A DNA stretch of 64,000 nt from Orrella daihaiensis (lineage in GTDB: Bacteria > Pseudomonadota > Gammaproteobacteria > Burkholderiales > Burkholderiaceae_B). Location of the stretch: NCBI RefSeq assembly GCF_022811525.1, contig NZ_CP063982.1, positions 1,426,001 through 1,490,000 of the forward strand. The letters are read 5' to 3'. The notes under the pieces were generated by a model that saw only the letters and a list, made by a program, of their open reading frames with translations, did no database searches and had not been told where the DNA came from. Position 1 is the first letter of the stretch. The number at the start of each line of letters is the position of its first letter. Positions 42,594 through 50,926 of the stretch are shown piece after piece. The translations under genes and the position numbers were made by a program.

Positions 42594-42857
42594 TTAGGCT
42601 AAAGCTTTGATAGCTGCGTTAAGGCGGCTTTTCTGACGAGCTGCCTTGTTTTTGTGGATGATTTTTTTATCAGCCACGCTATCAATGACACTCATGCTCT
42701 TTTTGAAAGCTTCGCTGGCAGCAGCCTTGTCACCCGAGGCAATAGCAGCACGGACGCGCTTGATTGAAGTGCGCAGCATGGAGCGCAGGCTGGAGTTATG
42801 CATATTGCGGGCTACGGATTGACGAGCGCGCTTTCTGGCTTGGGCGGTGTTGGCCAT
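42594..42857 (-). CDS. rpsT: 30S ribosomal protein S20
   Basis: Primary 16S rRNA-binding protein of the small subunit. The 87-residue basic helical protein starts MANTAQARKRARQSVARNMHNSSLRSMLRTSIKRVRAAI and ends IHKNKAARQKSRLNAAIKAL, typical of S20. AAAGGA lies about 13 bases before the ATG, a longer spacing than usual, inside a short direct repeat in the leader. It is downstream of murJ on the same strand. Confidence 0.97.
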   Translation of the reverse strand: MANTAQARKRARQSVARNMHNSSLRSMLRTSIKRVRAAIASGDKAAASEAFKKSMSVIDSVADKKIIHKNKAARQKSRLNAAIKALA

Positions 42858-42860
42858 TTG

Positions 42861-42886
42861 TTTCTAGCTGTCCTTTTCTAGCTGTC
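42861..42886. repeat. 12-bp direct repeat in the rpsT leader
   Basis: tttctagctgtc occurs twice (42861-42872 and 42875-42886), 2 bases apart, directly ahead of the rpsT start codon on the minus strand. The second copy overlaps the likely ribosome-binding site. S20 is known to control its own translation in E. coli, so the leader could matter, but the link is inference. Confidence 0.6.
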
Positions 42887-42974
42887 TTGTATGACAAGAT
42901 TTTTTAAATAATCGGGGATATTACCACGCTTTGAGCGGTTTTGAGAAGCTGGAATGCGGGTTTAAGCCATGCTG

Positions 42975-44537
42975 TCAGGGCAAGGAGGGTGCCCGTTTGA
43001 AGTCTGCCGGGCGCATCCCCAGAACCCATAAAGTGACTAAATAACCACTTAATCCGCCGCCAAGTGTCAAGGCGAGCCAGCCGGCTCTTTGCCAGATGGA
43101 TAGGGACTGCCCAGTCCAATCAATGTCGCCTCCGATAAACAGCATGGCACTGGCCATGACCGCGAGTCCAAGCACTAACCTGCCAAGAAATGGCCACCAG
43201 CCGGCCTGTGGCTGGTAAAGCTTGCGTCGGCGCAAGCCTATGTAAAGCGCCAAAGCGTTGATGCAGGCGCCCAGACCAATTGCCAACGCCAGACCGACAT
43301 GCGCCAGTGTGGGCACGAGCAAGAGGTTAAAGAGTTGTGTGAGGATCAAAACAAGAATCGCGATCTTAACGGGGGTCTTGATGTCTTGTTTGCCGTAAAA
43401 CCCAGGTGCGAGAATCTTGACCAGCAGCAAACCAATCAGACCGACCGCATAGGCCATGACCGCCAGTTCGGTCTGCTGGACGTCGTTCGCACTAAAAGCA
43501 CCATACTGAAAGAGGGTTGACACCAAGCCGTCTGCCAGCATCATCATGGCCAGCGCAGCCGGCAATCCAAGCACAAAAACGATTCGCATGCCCCAGCCCA
43601 GCAGCCGACTGTAGTCCCCATGGTTCTGGTCGGCGTGAGCCTTTGATAGGGTTGGAAGAAGTACCGTCCCTAACGCGACGCCTATGAGAGCTGTGGGAAA
43701 TTCCATCAGTCGGTCAGCAAACGATAGCCAGGTGACGCTACCCGGTGTAAGCCAAGTGGCGATGTTGGTGTTGATCAAGATCGATACTTGTGCAACGGAC
43801 ACGCCGAGCGTGGCAGGCAGCATCTGGCGCATCACTCGTTTGACGGTGGAGTCTGCAAATGCCTCGGTCGGGGAACTTAGCCTCGGTCTGAGTCCCAGCT
43901 TCGAAATTGCCCACCATTGAACGGCCAATTGCGCCACACCACCGATCATGACCCCGAGCGCCAGCGCATAGATGGGTTGGCTCACTTGGTTTGAGAGCCA
44001 CACGCTTGCTGCAATCATGCTCAGATTAAGCAGCACCGGCGTAAAAGCAGGCACAGCAAAGCGTTTCCAGGTGTTGAGCACGCCCGATGCGAACGACACC
44101 AACGACATGCAGACAATGTATGGGAACATGAGGCGTGTCATCCAGACAGCTGCCTCGTATTCGGCAGCGCGGTCTGCTGCGCTTAAGCCACTGGCGATGG
44201 CTAGCACCACCACAGGCGCACCAACAATTCCAATGAGCGTGATTAGGCTAAGCGCAGAAAACAGTGCCATGGCCACTCGATCAATGGTCTGGCGCACCGT
44301 GTCCTGATCTTCGCTGGTTTGCTTGACCTCAGCCAGTATGGGCACAAACGCTTGCGTGAAGGCCCCTTCGGCAAACAGGCGACGTAAAAGGTTGGGGATG
44401 CGAAACGCTACCCAAAACGCGTCGGTCAATGCGCTCGCACCAAAGGTGCGAGCAATGATGATGTCACGAGCCAGGCCGGTGATGCGCGACAGCAGTGTCA
44501 GGCTGCTGACGGTGGCCGCGGCTCTAAACAGGTTCAT
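42975..44537 (-). CDS. murJ: Lipid II flippase MurJ
   Basis: Moves lipid II across the inner membrane for peptidoglycan synthesis. The 520-residue protein has about fourteen hydrophobic helices and MurJ/MviN family stretches: SLTLLSRITGLARDIIIARTFGAS, AFWVAFRIPNLLRRLFAEGAFTQAFVPILAE and SKAHADQNHGDYSRLLGWGMRIVFVLGLPAALAMM. The start overlaps the SDR stop (ATGA). The usual neighbour rpsT is present but here lies downstream on the same strand. Confidence 0.95.
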   Translation of the reverse strand: MNLFRAAATVSSLTLLSRITGLARDIIIARTFGASALTDAFWVAFRIPNLLRRLFAEGAFTQAFVPILAEVKQTSEDQDTVRQTIDRVAMALFSALSLITLIGIVGAPVVVLAIASGLSAADRAAEYEAAVWMTRLMFPYIVCMSLVSFASGVLNTWKRFAVPAFTPVLLNLSMIAASVWLSNQVSQPIYALALGVMIGGVAQLAVQWWAISKLGLRPRLSSPTEAFADSTVKRVMRQMLPATLGVSVAQVSILINTNIATWLTPGSVTWLSFADRLMEFPTALIGVALGTVLLPTLSKAHADQNHGDYSRLLGWGMRIVFVLGLPAALAMMMLADGLVSTLFQYGAFSANDVQQTELAVMAYAVGLIGLLLVKILAPGFYGKQDIKTPVKIAILVLILTQLFNLLLVPTLAHVGLALAIGLGACINALALYIGLRRRKLYQPQAGWWPFLGRLVLGLAVMASAMLFIGGDIDWTGQSLSIWQRAGWLALTLGGGLSGYLVTLWVLGMRPADFKRAPSLP

Positions 44538-45292
44538 TTAGGCGGCATGCGGATGGCGCCATCCAGACGAATGGTCTCTCCGTTGAGCATCTCGTTTGTG
44601 ATGATTTGATGTACCAGCTTGGCATAGTCTTCAGGACGGCCCAGCCTGGAGGGGAAGGGGATGCTCGCAGCCAGGGAGTCTTGAACGTTTTGTGGCATGC
44701 CGAAGATCATGGGTGTCCCAAAAATTCCCGGGGCGATGGTGATGCAACGTATACCTTGAGGCGCCAAATCCCGAGCCACCGGCAAGGTCATGCCAACAAC
44801 CGCCGCCTTGGAAGCCGCATAAGCTGCTTGCCCGATTTGGCCATCGTATGCCGCCACCGAAGCGGTGTTGATGAGAACACCACGCTCGCCGGTGTCTTGC
44901 GGCGTATTTTTTTGCATGGCTTGCGCAGCCAGGCGAATCATGTTGAAACTACCCACTGTGTTGACCATGAGTACTTTCTGGAACAGGTCAAGGGGGTGAG
45001 CACCGTTCTTGCCAACTGTTTTGGCCGCAGGCGCAATGCCAGCGCAGTTCACCAACCCAAAAAGTTCGCCGTGCTTGACTGCCTCGTCAACGACAGCAAG
45101 CGCGTCAGCTTCTTGAGTGACGTCGCAATGCATATAGTGTTGACCGAGTTCTTTTGCCAGCGCTTGCCCCAGCTCATCTTGCACGTCTGCCATGATGACC
45201 TTGGCACCATTTTCCACGAGCATCCGAACTGTGCCCGCCCCAAGTCCGGAGGCTGCGCCGGTGACAATAAAAACTTTACTAGCGATTTGCAT
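44534..45292 (-). CDS. Short-chain dehydrogenase (3-hydroxyacyl-CoA dehydrogenase type 2-like)
   Basis: 252-residue classical SDR. The cofactor motif is VFIVTGAASGLGAGTVRML with an Asp (ADVQD) favouring NAD. NCAGIAPA, the catalytic Ser in LINTASVAAYDGQIG, and YAASKAAVVGMTLPVARDLAPQGIRC with the Tyr-Lys pair follow. The overall wording resembles the HSD10/type 2 hydroxyacyl-CoA dehydrogenases used in fatty-acid or branched-chain catabolism. AGGGA ribosome site. It is followed by murJ with a 4-nt overlap, which is positional and not functional as far as I can tell. Confidence 0.88.
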   Translation of the reverse strand: MQIASKVFIVTGAASGLGAGTVRMLVENGAKVIMADVQDELGQALAKELGQHYMHCDVTQEADALAVVDEAVKHGELFGLVNCAGIAPAAKTVGKNGAHPLDLFQKVLMVNTVGSFNMIRLAAQAMQKNTPQDTGERGVLINTASVAAYDGQIGQAAYAASKAAVVGMTLPVARDLAPQGIRCITIAPGIFGTPMIFGMPQNVQDSLAASIPFPSRLGRPEDYAKLVHQIITNEMLNGETIRLDGAIRMPPK

Positions 45293-45369
45293 GGTTGATT
45301 AATCCCTGTTGTTTGCTCGAACATAGCCCAGACGCAACTTTAGGCTCATCGTACACAAACGATTTGACA

Positions 45370-46023
45370 CTAGGGTTGCAGGGCTTGGAGTATGCGTTGC
45401 CGGATCTCGGTTAGGTCGCCCACGCCATTGATTTTTCGATAGCGTGCGGCGCTACTGTCTGATTTGGCCCAGTTGGCATAGTAATCGACCAGCGGACGTG
45501 TTTGCTCGCGGTAAACCGACAGACGATGACGCACGGTTTCTTCTTTGTCGTCATCACGCTGTACCAGCGGCTCGCCAGTCACGTCGTCAACACCCGCAGT
45601 TTTTGGTGGGTTGAATTTGATGTGATAAGTGCGACCACTTGCCGGGTGCACGCGACGCCCGCTCATGCGCTCAATGATCTCCTCTTCTGGCACATCGATC
45701 TCGAGTACGTAGTCCAGTGCCACGTTGGCATTCTTGAGCGCGTCAGCCTGCGGCAGCGTGCGCGGAAAACCGTCGAACAGATAGCCCGCGTCGCAATCGG
45801 GCTGCTCTAAGCGATCCTGTACCAGACCGATAATCAGATCGTCTGAAACCAGTCCACCTGACTCCATGACCTGTTTGGCTTGCAGACCAAGAGGTGTGCC
45901 CGCTTTGACCGCTGCACGCAACATGTCTCCGGTCGAGATCTGTGGGATGCCGAAATGTTCGGTGATAAAGGAGGCTTGAGTCCCTTTGCCTGCACCGGGC
46001 GGGCCTAGCAAAATAAGTCGCAT
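45370..46023 (-). CDS. adk: Adenylate kinase
   Basis: Interconverts ATP + AMP and 2 ADP. Start at ATG 46023 (MRLILLGPPGAGKGTQ) with AGGAA upstream, giving 217 residues. A longer frame to 46071 adds residues foreign to the family. The P-loop, the AMP-site GIPQISTGDMLRAAV, YLFDGFPRTLPQADAL and the long LID domain (SGRRVHPASGRTYHIKFNPP) are visible. The LID lacks the four zinc cysteines, as in other Gram-negatives. Confidence 0.97.
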   Translation of the reverse strand: MRLILLGPPGAGKGTQASFITEHFGIPQISTGDMLRAAVKAGTPLGLQAKQVMESGGLVSDDLIIGLVQDRLEQPDCDAGYLFDGFPRTLPQADALKNANVALDYVLEIDVPEEEIIERMSGRRVHPASGRTYHIKFNPPKTAGVDDVTGEPLVQRDDDKEETVRHRLSVYREQTRPLVDYYANWAKSDSSAARYRKINGVGDLTEIRQRILQALQP

Positions 46024-46110
46024 GTCAATTCCTGTGGTCTGTCCGTTCTCTAACGATGGATTATGCCCCATTGCTTAATGACGATGGCTGCGTCAATCTC
46101 CGCATTATCC

Positions 46111-46851
46111 CTAGATTGTGCTTGCATAGAACTGACGGGCTTGTAACAGGTCTTGTTCGGTGTCCACCCCAGGCGCGTGCTCGCGCTCGGTCACGAGCAC
46201 CTGGATCTTCCAGCCATGTTCAAGCGCCCGCAATTGCTCTAGCGATTCAGCCCTTTCTAGTAAGCCTTGCGTCAGCCCCGGGAAGATTTTTAAAAATCTC
46301 ACCCGGTAGGCGTAGATACCAATGTGATGCAAAGCGGATAAGCCAGTCACGGGTGTTCGCATAAAGGGGATGGCAGCCCGGGAGAAATAAAGAGCCTGGC
46401 TTTTTTGGTCGAGCACTACCTTAACAGCATTCGGATTGGCCACATTCGCTTGATCGGTCATGCGTGCAGCCGCTGTGGCGATCGCAGCCTCGGGGTTCTT
46501 TGCGAGGCATTGTGCAAGCTCACCAATCAGTGCAGGGTCTATCCGAGGCTCATCGCCTTGCACATTCACCACAATCGCACTGTCAGGCCATTGCATCAGT
46601 TGCACGGTTTCGGATAATCGATCGGTACCGGACTGGTGATCACCTCGAGTCATGACGGCGTGTAGGCCGTGCTCGCGAGCCGCCTGCGCAATCGGCTCGT
46701 AGTCGGTGGCTATAGTCACAGACTGTGCATCAGACAGTCGCGCCCGCTCGGCTGTGCGTACCACCATTGGCTTGCCGGCCAGATCCGCCAGCATCTTCCC
46801 GGGCAACCGCGTAGAAGCCCAGCGAGCTGGAATAACGACGTGATAGTCCAT
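46111..46851 (-). CDS. kdsB: 3-deoxy-manno-octulosonate cytidylyltransferase
   Basis: Activates Kdo with CTP to CMP-Kdo for lipopolysaccharide core synthesis. The 246-residue protein has VVIPARWASTRLPGKMLADLAGKPM, a TDYEPIAQAAREHGL segment, and VNVQGDEPRIDPALI for nucleotide and metal binding. It starts 6 bases after the Trm112 gene and belongs to the envelope unit exbB-exbD-lpxK-Trm112-kdsB. Confidence 0.96.
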   Translation of the reverse strand: MDYHVVIPARWASTRLPGKMLADLAGKPMVVRTAERARLSDAQSVTIATDYEPIAQAAREHGLHAVMTRGDHQSGTDRLSETVQLMQWPDSAIVVNVQGDEPRIDPALIGELAQCLAKNPEAAIATAAARMTDQANVANPNAVKVVLDQKSQALYFSRAAIPFMRTPVTGLSALHHIGIYAYRVRFLKIFPGLTQGLLERAESLEQLRALEHGWKIQVLVTEREHAPGVDTEQDLLQARQFYASTI

Positions 46852-46857
46852 AGGGGT

Positions 46858-47046
46858 CTAGCTTGCGTTCACGCCGCTGTCAGTGTCAAGGCGTTTGGCC
46901 TGTGCTTGCAACATGATAGGTATGCCGTCGTCAATGGGGTACTCCAGCTTGTCAGCCCGACAGATGAGGCCGGATTTGTCGGCATTCATTTGCAGGCGAC
47001 CCTTGCAAACCGGGCACACCAGAATGTCTAGCAACTTGTGATCCAT
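46858..47046 (-). CDS. Trm112 family protein
   Basis: 62-residue protein with the zinc-binding pattern CPVCKG and a later Cys in GLICRADKLEYPIDDGIPIML, equivalent to E. coli YcaR between lpxK and kdsB. Trm112-like proteins activate methyltransferases in eukaryotes. The bacterial role is unclear. The conserved position between two lipid A/LPS genes is noted but its reason is unknown. Confidence 0.92.
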   Translation of the reverse strand: MDHKLLDILVCPVCKGRLQMNADKSGLICRADKLEYPIDDGIPIMLQAQAKRLDTDSGVNAS

Positions 47047-47049
47047 CTA

Positions 47050-48102
47050 TCACGACTCCGAACGTTGAATGCCAGCTGCCGCTAGCGTGTTTATCAAGAC
47101 AGCTTGGGCATCTGCGCGCCATTGAACCGATGTTTGCGCGACCCACAAACGTGTATCTGTGAGCGGATGAGGCAATTTGACCGCATCTTTCTCTGTCATG
47201 AGTATAGTCGCCGCTGCCAAGCCTTCAAGCCAGTCAAAATCGATTTGTGCATGATCACCTAGCGCAAAAAAATGATCCACGGTCAAGCCAATCTCAGCCA
47301 GGCTATCAAAAAAACGCTGAGGCACGCCAATGCCTGCGAGCGCCGCTACGGGTGGGTTGGTGCGAGCAAACTCTGCGAATGCTTCGCATCCAAGCTGCAC
47401 ACCGGTCGATGGTTGCCAGAAGCTTTCTATTTGCAGGTCAAAGCAAGGCCCAAGTCCTGTCAGGTCGCGCGCGCTTCTGGTCAGCACCAAATCGACCTCA
47501 TCCAGTCTGGCGGGAGGCTCTCGCAACGGGCCGGCAGGCAACAAAATTCCATTACCCACGCCGCGTTCATCCTGGATGATGATCTCAAAATCTCTTGCCA
47601 GACGATAATGCTGCAGACCGTCATCGCTGATGATGATGTCGGTTTGTGGAAAGTTTGACATTAGCGCCTTGACCGCTAGCTCTCGCTTTGAATGGACGCT
47701 GACCGGCATGCCTGTCTTTGCTGCGATCAGGGCGGGTTCGTCCCCGAAGTCGCGCCAGTCAAGCCGATCGCCTTGCCCAGTGGCTACAGTTGTGTCGTTC
47801 GTTCGACCATAGCCTCGGCTCACGAGTCCGGGATGCCAGCCTTGGGCTTGCAAAATGCGCCCGAGCTCACAGGCGATCGGTGTTTTACCAGTACCGCCAG
47901 TGTAGATATTGCCAATCACCAGAACAGGTACCGGGGCACGATAGGTCTTTTGCGGGCTAGATTGATTAATCCTGCGACGATGTTTTGAAATCAATCCATA
48001 CAGAATGGCGATCGGGATGGTGAGCCACGCCCATAAACCTCGTTTCTGCCATTGACGGCGGATCCACGATTGCAAGTTGGCTACGAGCGACATCGGGAGC
48101 AT
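47050..48102 (-). CDS. lpxK: Tetraacyldisaccharide 4'-kinase LpxK
   Basis: Phosphorylates the 4' position of the lipid A disaccharide at the cytoplasmic face of the inner membrane. The 350-residue protein has an N-terminal hydrophobic anchor (GLWAWLTIPIAILYGLIS) and the Walker A-type motif VIGNIYTGGTGKTPIACEL. SRGYGR, DIIISDDGLQHYRL and FALGDHAQIDF follow. It is followed by Trm112 after 3 bases. Confidence 0.95.
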   Translation of the reverse strand: MLPMSLVANLQSWIRRQWQKRGLWAWLTIPIAILYGLISKHRRRINQSSPQKTYRAPVPVLVIGNIYTGGTGKTPIACELGRILQAQGWHPGLVSRGYGRTNDTTVATGQGDRLDWRDFGDEPALIAAKTGMPVSVHSKRELAVKALMSNFPQTDIIISDDGLQHYRLARDFEIIIQDERGVGNGILLPAGPLREPPARLDEVDLVLTRSARDLTGLGPCFDLQIESFWQPSTGVQLGCEAFAEFARTNPPVAALAGIGVPQRFFDSLAEIGLTVDHFFALGDHAQIDFDWLEGLAAATILMTEKDAVKLPHPLTDTRLWVAQTSVQWRADAQAVLINTLAAAGIQRSES

Positions 48103-48110
48103 CAGATGGC

Positions 48111-48518
48111 TTAGTCAGCGACCTGAGCTGCAAAACTCAGCTTTTGAATGCCTGCACGACTGGCTGCTTGCATGGCCGTGACCACAGCCTGATGGGTTGC
48201 ATTGGCATCTGCTCGAATCACGACAGCAACATCTTCGCCTTTAGCCACACTCGATAGGGCTGCTGCGATGGCTTGAACGGTTATTTCCGGCAAGACCCTA
48301 TCGTTAATCGCCATTTGACCTTCTGATGAGATGGTCAACTCAATGGCAGTTGGCACTTCGGCCTGCGTGAGCGCCTTGGGCAACAGAACCTCCATGACCC
48401 GCTCTTGTGTAAACGTCGTCGATACCGCCAGAAAAATGACAATCACCAGAAGAACATCGATTAACGGGATGAAGTTGATGTCCGGATCGTCTGAGCTGGA
48501 TGTCCTGCGAATAAGCAT
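48111..48518 (-). CDS. exbD: ExbD/TolR family biopolymer transport protein
   Basis: 135-residue protein with one N-terminal membrane helix (FIPLIDVLLVIVIFLAVSTTF) that carries the proton-path Asp, and a periplasmic domain. It energises outer-membrane transport or membrane integrity with the ExbB/TolQ subunit. It lies 12 bases after exbB and 8 before lpxK. Whether it serves TonB or Tol cannot be decided from sequence. The position next to lpxK favours an ExbD-type unit. Confidence 0.9.
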   Translation of the reverse strand: MLIRRTSSSDDPDINFIPLIDVLLVIVIFLAVSTTFTQERVMEVLLPKALTQAEVPTAIELTISSEGQMAINDRVLPEITVQAIAAALSSVAKGEDVAVVIRADANATHQAVVTAMQAASRAGIQKLSFAAQVAD

Positions 48519-48530
48519 CGTGTGGGGACC

Positions 48531-49127
48531 TCAGGGCTTAATCTGCTCTAGCAGTATGCGGCTTTCTTGCTCAATGCGCACCAGCAGGTTATCCACATGC
48601 ACTCGTAGCAGCCGATGAGCGATGGCTGCAGGTACCGCAATCAAAATACCAAATCCCGTGTTGTAGAGCGCAATCGAAATGCCACGCGCAAGCTGCCCCG
48701 GGTCTGTCCCGCCTGGTTGGTAAGCCGCAAAAATCTCGATCATCCCGATCACCGTTCCAAACAAACCCATCAGCGGCGCGACTGTCGCGATCATGGACAA
48801 GGCTGGCAAGAACCGTTGCATGTCGTGAGCAGCGTCAGAACCAGTCAGTTCAGCCTGGTATCGCAATTCAGGCAAAGGTTGGTTGCGATGCACCAGAATG
48901 GTCGCCAGGACACGGGCGCATAGGCTGGAGTCTCTGAGCTTTGCCAGTGAGTCAGGATCAAGACTATTGCTGCGATACAGGCGAATAGCCTGGTCTGCGA
49001 TGCCTTTGGGACAAACTCGCGCACGGCGCAGACTCAGAAGCCGCTCAAAAATGATGGCCAGACCGATTACGGAAATTAGCAACAAAGGCCAAATAGGCCA
49101 GCCGGCTTCAGCAATGATTGACTGCAA
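48531..49127 (-). CDS. exbB: MotA/TolQ/ExbB proton channel family protein
   Basis: 198-residue protein with three hydrophobic helices: one at the N-terminus (WPLLLISVIGLAIIFERLLSL) and two around LSMIATVAPLMGLFGTVIGMIEIF and ISIALYNTGFGILIAVPAAIAH. The start is TTG at 49127 with AGGCGG 7 bases upstream. There is no nearby ATG alternative. It is the first gene of the exbB-exbD-lpxK-Trm112-kdsB unit and is divergent from xseA. Confidence 0.9.
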   Translation of the reverse strand: MQSIIAEAGWPIWPLLLISVIGLAIIFERLLSLRRARVCPKGIADQAIRLYRSNSLDPDSLAKLRDSSLCARVLATILVHRNQPLPELRYQAELTGSDAAHDMQRFLPALSMIATVAPLMGLFGTVIGMIEIFAAYQPGGTDPGQLARGISIALYNTGFGILIAVPAAIAHRLLRVHVDNLLVRIEQESRILLEQIKP

Positions 49128-49248
49128 GATGTGACCGCCTTGACAATGAAAGCTGGCAGCATCGCCAGCGAAACGCTATGGTACGGTTCGAGGCTTGGAT
49201 GTGGCAAGTCAATGTGTCGCTCAAAGGTGAGATCGAGCCCACAAAAAA

Positions 49249-49271
49249 CTATCCACAGTTTCTGTGGATAA
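49249..49271. promoter_or_regulatory. Inverted pair of DnaA-box-like sites
   Basis: TATCCACAG and CTGTGGATA form a perfect 9-bp inverted repeat around TTT. The right half (49263-49271) is a perfect TTATCCACA DnaA box on the minus strand. The left half (49249-49257) is CTATCCACA, one mismatch. A weaker relative (CTGTCCACA on the minus strand) occurs near 49475. As RNA the same sequence would fold into a 9-bp hairpin. Confidence 0.55.
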
Positions 49272-49320
49272 GTCTGGGAAAACTGCTGTGGTTTACCGAA
49301 ATGTGGCTTTCCGAGGTACT

Positions 49321-49339
49321 TTGCTTAAAAAATAAGCAA
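49321..49339. repeat. Inverted repeat TTGCTTA-A5-TAAGCAA
   Basis: Perfect 7-bp arms around five A. It is followed after four bases by a T-rich stretch, so it could act as a terminator of read-through on the plus strand or as an operator. Confidence 0.5.
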
Positions 49340-49386
49340 TCGTTTCAAGTTTTTTTATTTTACGATTAGTATCAGTAGTTTAGACG

Positions 49387-49405
49387 ATTTATTTGATAAA
49401 TAAAT
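49387..49405. repeat. Inverted repeat ATTTATTT-GAT-AAATAAAT
   Basis: Perfect 8-bp arms made only of A and T around GAT, about 100 bp before xseA. It could be an operator, a protein-bending site or part of a promoter. Confidence 0.5.
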
Positions 49406-49502
49406 TGAAGAAAATAGTGGAAATGTCCGATGAAATTCTGTGGTGTTTTCGTCACATATCGAATTTTTGGGATCTGTGGACAGTTTTTCTCCGGAAAGCC
49501 TT

Positions 49503-50795
49503 ATGACAATTGAAAGTCTCTTCAAAGAACAAGCGCGCGAGCCGTCGATTTACACGGTTAGTGAATTGAACCAGGCGGTCTCTGATTTGCTTGGCTTGGA
49601 GTTTGGTTTAGTCTGGCTTAGGGGAGAGGTCTCGAGTTTTACGAGAGCTTCATCGGGACACTTTTATATGTCTCTGAAAGATGATCGAGCTGTGGTGCGG
49701 GCAGTCATGTTTCGTGGCCGTCAGGCGTTTTCTGCTTTCACCCCTGCCATTGGTGATGAAGTCGAGGTTCAGGCCCGTATTGGGCTGTATGAGCCGCGCG
49801 GGGAATTTCAAATCAACATACAGGCGTTAAGGCGTGCGGGACGCGGTTCGCTCAATGAGCAGTTCGAACTGTTAAAGGCGAAGTTAAAGGCCGAAGGTCT
49901 GTTTGACCTTTCCAATAAGCGCGAAGTGGTAGCCTTGCCGCGCGCCATTGGAGTTATTACCTCGTTGGGGGCGGCCGCGCTGCATGATGTTTTAACGACG
50001 CTAGCTCGAAGAGCCCCCCATGTGCCAGTGATTGTCTACCCAGCTCTGGTTCAAGGCCAAACGGCACCCTTGGCTTTGCGCCAGGCATTGGCAAAGGCCA
50101 ATGAGCGCCGAGAGGTAGAAACGCTGTTACTGGTTCGTGGTGGTGGCAGCATCGAGGACTTGTGGGCATTTAACGATGAAAGTCTGGCACGCGATATTGC
50201 CGCTAGCCTGATTCCAGTCATCGCTGGCGTGGGGCACGAATCTGACACGACGATTGCCGATTTTGTTGCCGATCTTCGGGCACCGACACCAACCGCAGCT
50301 GCTGAGCTTTGTTGTGCAGCGCGCGCGGACCTCGTTGGCTTACTGGAGTCGCGCACCGATATCCTGGCTGATCGCATGGCGCGCAAGCTAGAGCGATTGG
50401 CGCAACGGGTAGACAGGCTTTCGATTAAGCTCGTCTCGCCCTCACAGCGTATAGCGGCACGAGGTCATCAGCTTGCATTGGTCTTGCAGCGCTTAAAGCA
50501 TGCGGGCCCGGATATCGAGCGCGCCGCTCAAAAAGCGCAAAAAGCTCGCGAGCAGTTAGCCATCGCGTGGCAGCAGCGCCTTGTCATGTGGTCACGCCAG
50601 CTCGAACGGCTGACTGATAAATTGAGTGGCTTATCGCCCACGGCACCGCTTGCGCGCGGGTATGCCATTGTCAAAGGGGTAGACGGTCGCATTATTTCTA
50701 ACGCGCGAAGCTTGTCACCTAAAGACACTGTCCGGATTGACTTTGCGAGCGGCAGGGCAAGTGCTACGGTTGATGAGGTTTTGCCAGACGATTGA
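49503..50795 (+). CDS. xseA: Exodeoxyribonuclease VII large subunit
   Basis: Catalytic subunit of the single-strand exonuclease ExoVII. Start at ATG 49503 (MTIESLFKEQ) with GGAAA upstream, 430 residues. An upstream in-frame start at 49440 adds residues unlike the family. It shows the N-terminal OB-fold (YTVSELNQAVSDLLGLEFG, SSGHFYMSLKDDRAVVRAVMFRG) and the catalytic core LPRAIGVITSLGAAALHDVL. RGGGSIEDLWAFNDESLARDIAASLIPVIAGVGHESDTTIADF, a long helical stretch and a TAPLARGYAIV C-terminus follow. The small subunit gene xseB is not in the window. Confidence 0.96.
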   Translation: MTIESLFKEQAREPSIYTVSELNQAVSDLLGLEFGLVWLRGEVSSFTRASSGHFYMSLKDDRAVVRAVMFRGRQAFSAFTPAIGDEVEVQARIGLYEPRGEFQINIQALRRAGRGSLNEQFELLKAKLKAEGLFDLSNKREVVALPRAIGVITSLGAAALHDVLTTLARRAPHVPVIVYPALVQGQTAPLALRQALAKANERREVETLLLVRGGGSIEDLWAFNDESLARDIAASLIPVIAGVGHESDTTIADFVADLRAPTPTAAAELCCAARADLVGLLESRTDILADRMARKLERLAQRVDRLSIKLVSPSQRIAARGHQLALVLQRLKHAGPDIERAAQKAQKAREQLAIAWQQRLVMWSRQLERLTDKLSGLSPTAPLARGYAIVKGVDGRIISNARSLSPKDTVRIDFASGRASATVDEVLPDD

Positions 50796-50926
50796 AGCAT
50801 CGGAAACCCGTTTGCTGGCACAGGAATGACAATCCAGTCTGTTACGGTTGGCTACAATCAATGAGTCGCGGTATTTTCCGCTCCCAACAAAAATATTTCT
50901 CAAACCAAAAAAAGGAAACTGTTTCC

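Larger units (their letters stand above)
49128..49502. other. 375-bp AT-rich, palindrome-dense region between exbB and xseA
   Basis: No gene supported apart from an N-terminal extension of the xseA frame that I reject. It contains three inverted repeats listed separately (49250-49270, 49321-49339, 49387-49405) and a TTTTTTTATTTTA stretch. Promoters for both divergent genes must lie here. Confidence 0.6.

Noticed and set aside
46633..46642. GGTGATCACC palindrome inside kdsB as a third GntR site
   Set aside because: It shares only the GTGATCAC centre with the ect palindromes and lies within a conserved coding sequence.
49249..49405. Replication origin before xseA
   Set aside because: Only two convincing DnaA boxes, and no dnaA, dnaN, gidA or parAB genes nearby. 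Kept as a regulatory-site finding only.
50792..50926. N-terminal extension of sodB overlapping the xseA end
   Set aside because: SodB proteins start with THTLAPLPYE-like sequence. ATG 50927 has a good ribosome site.
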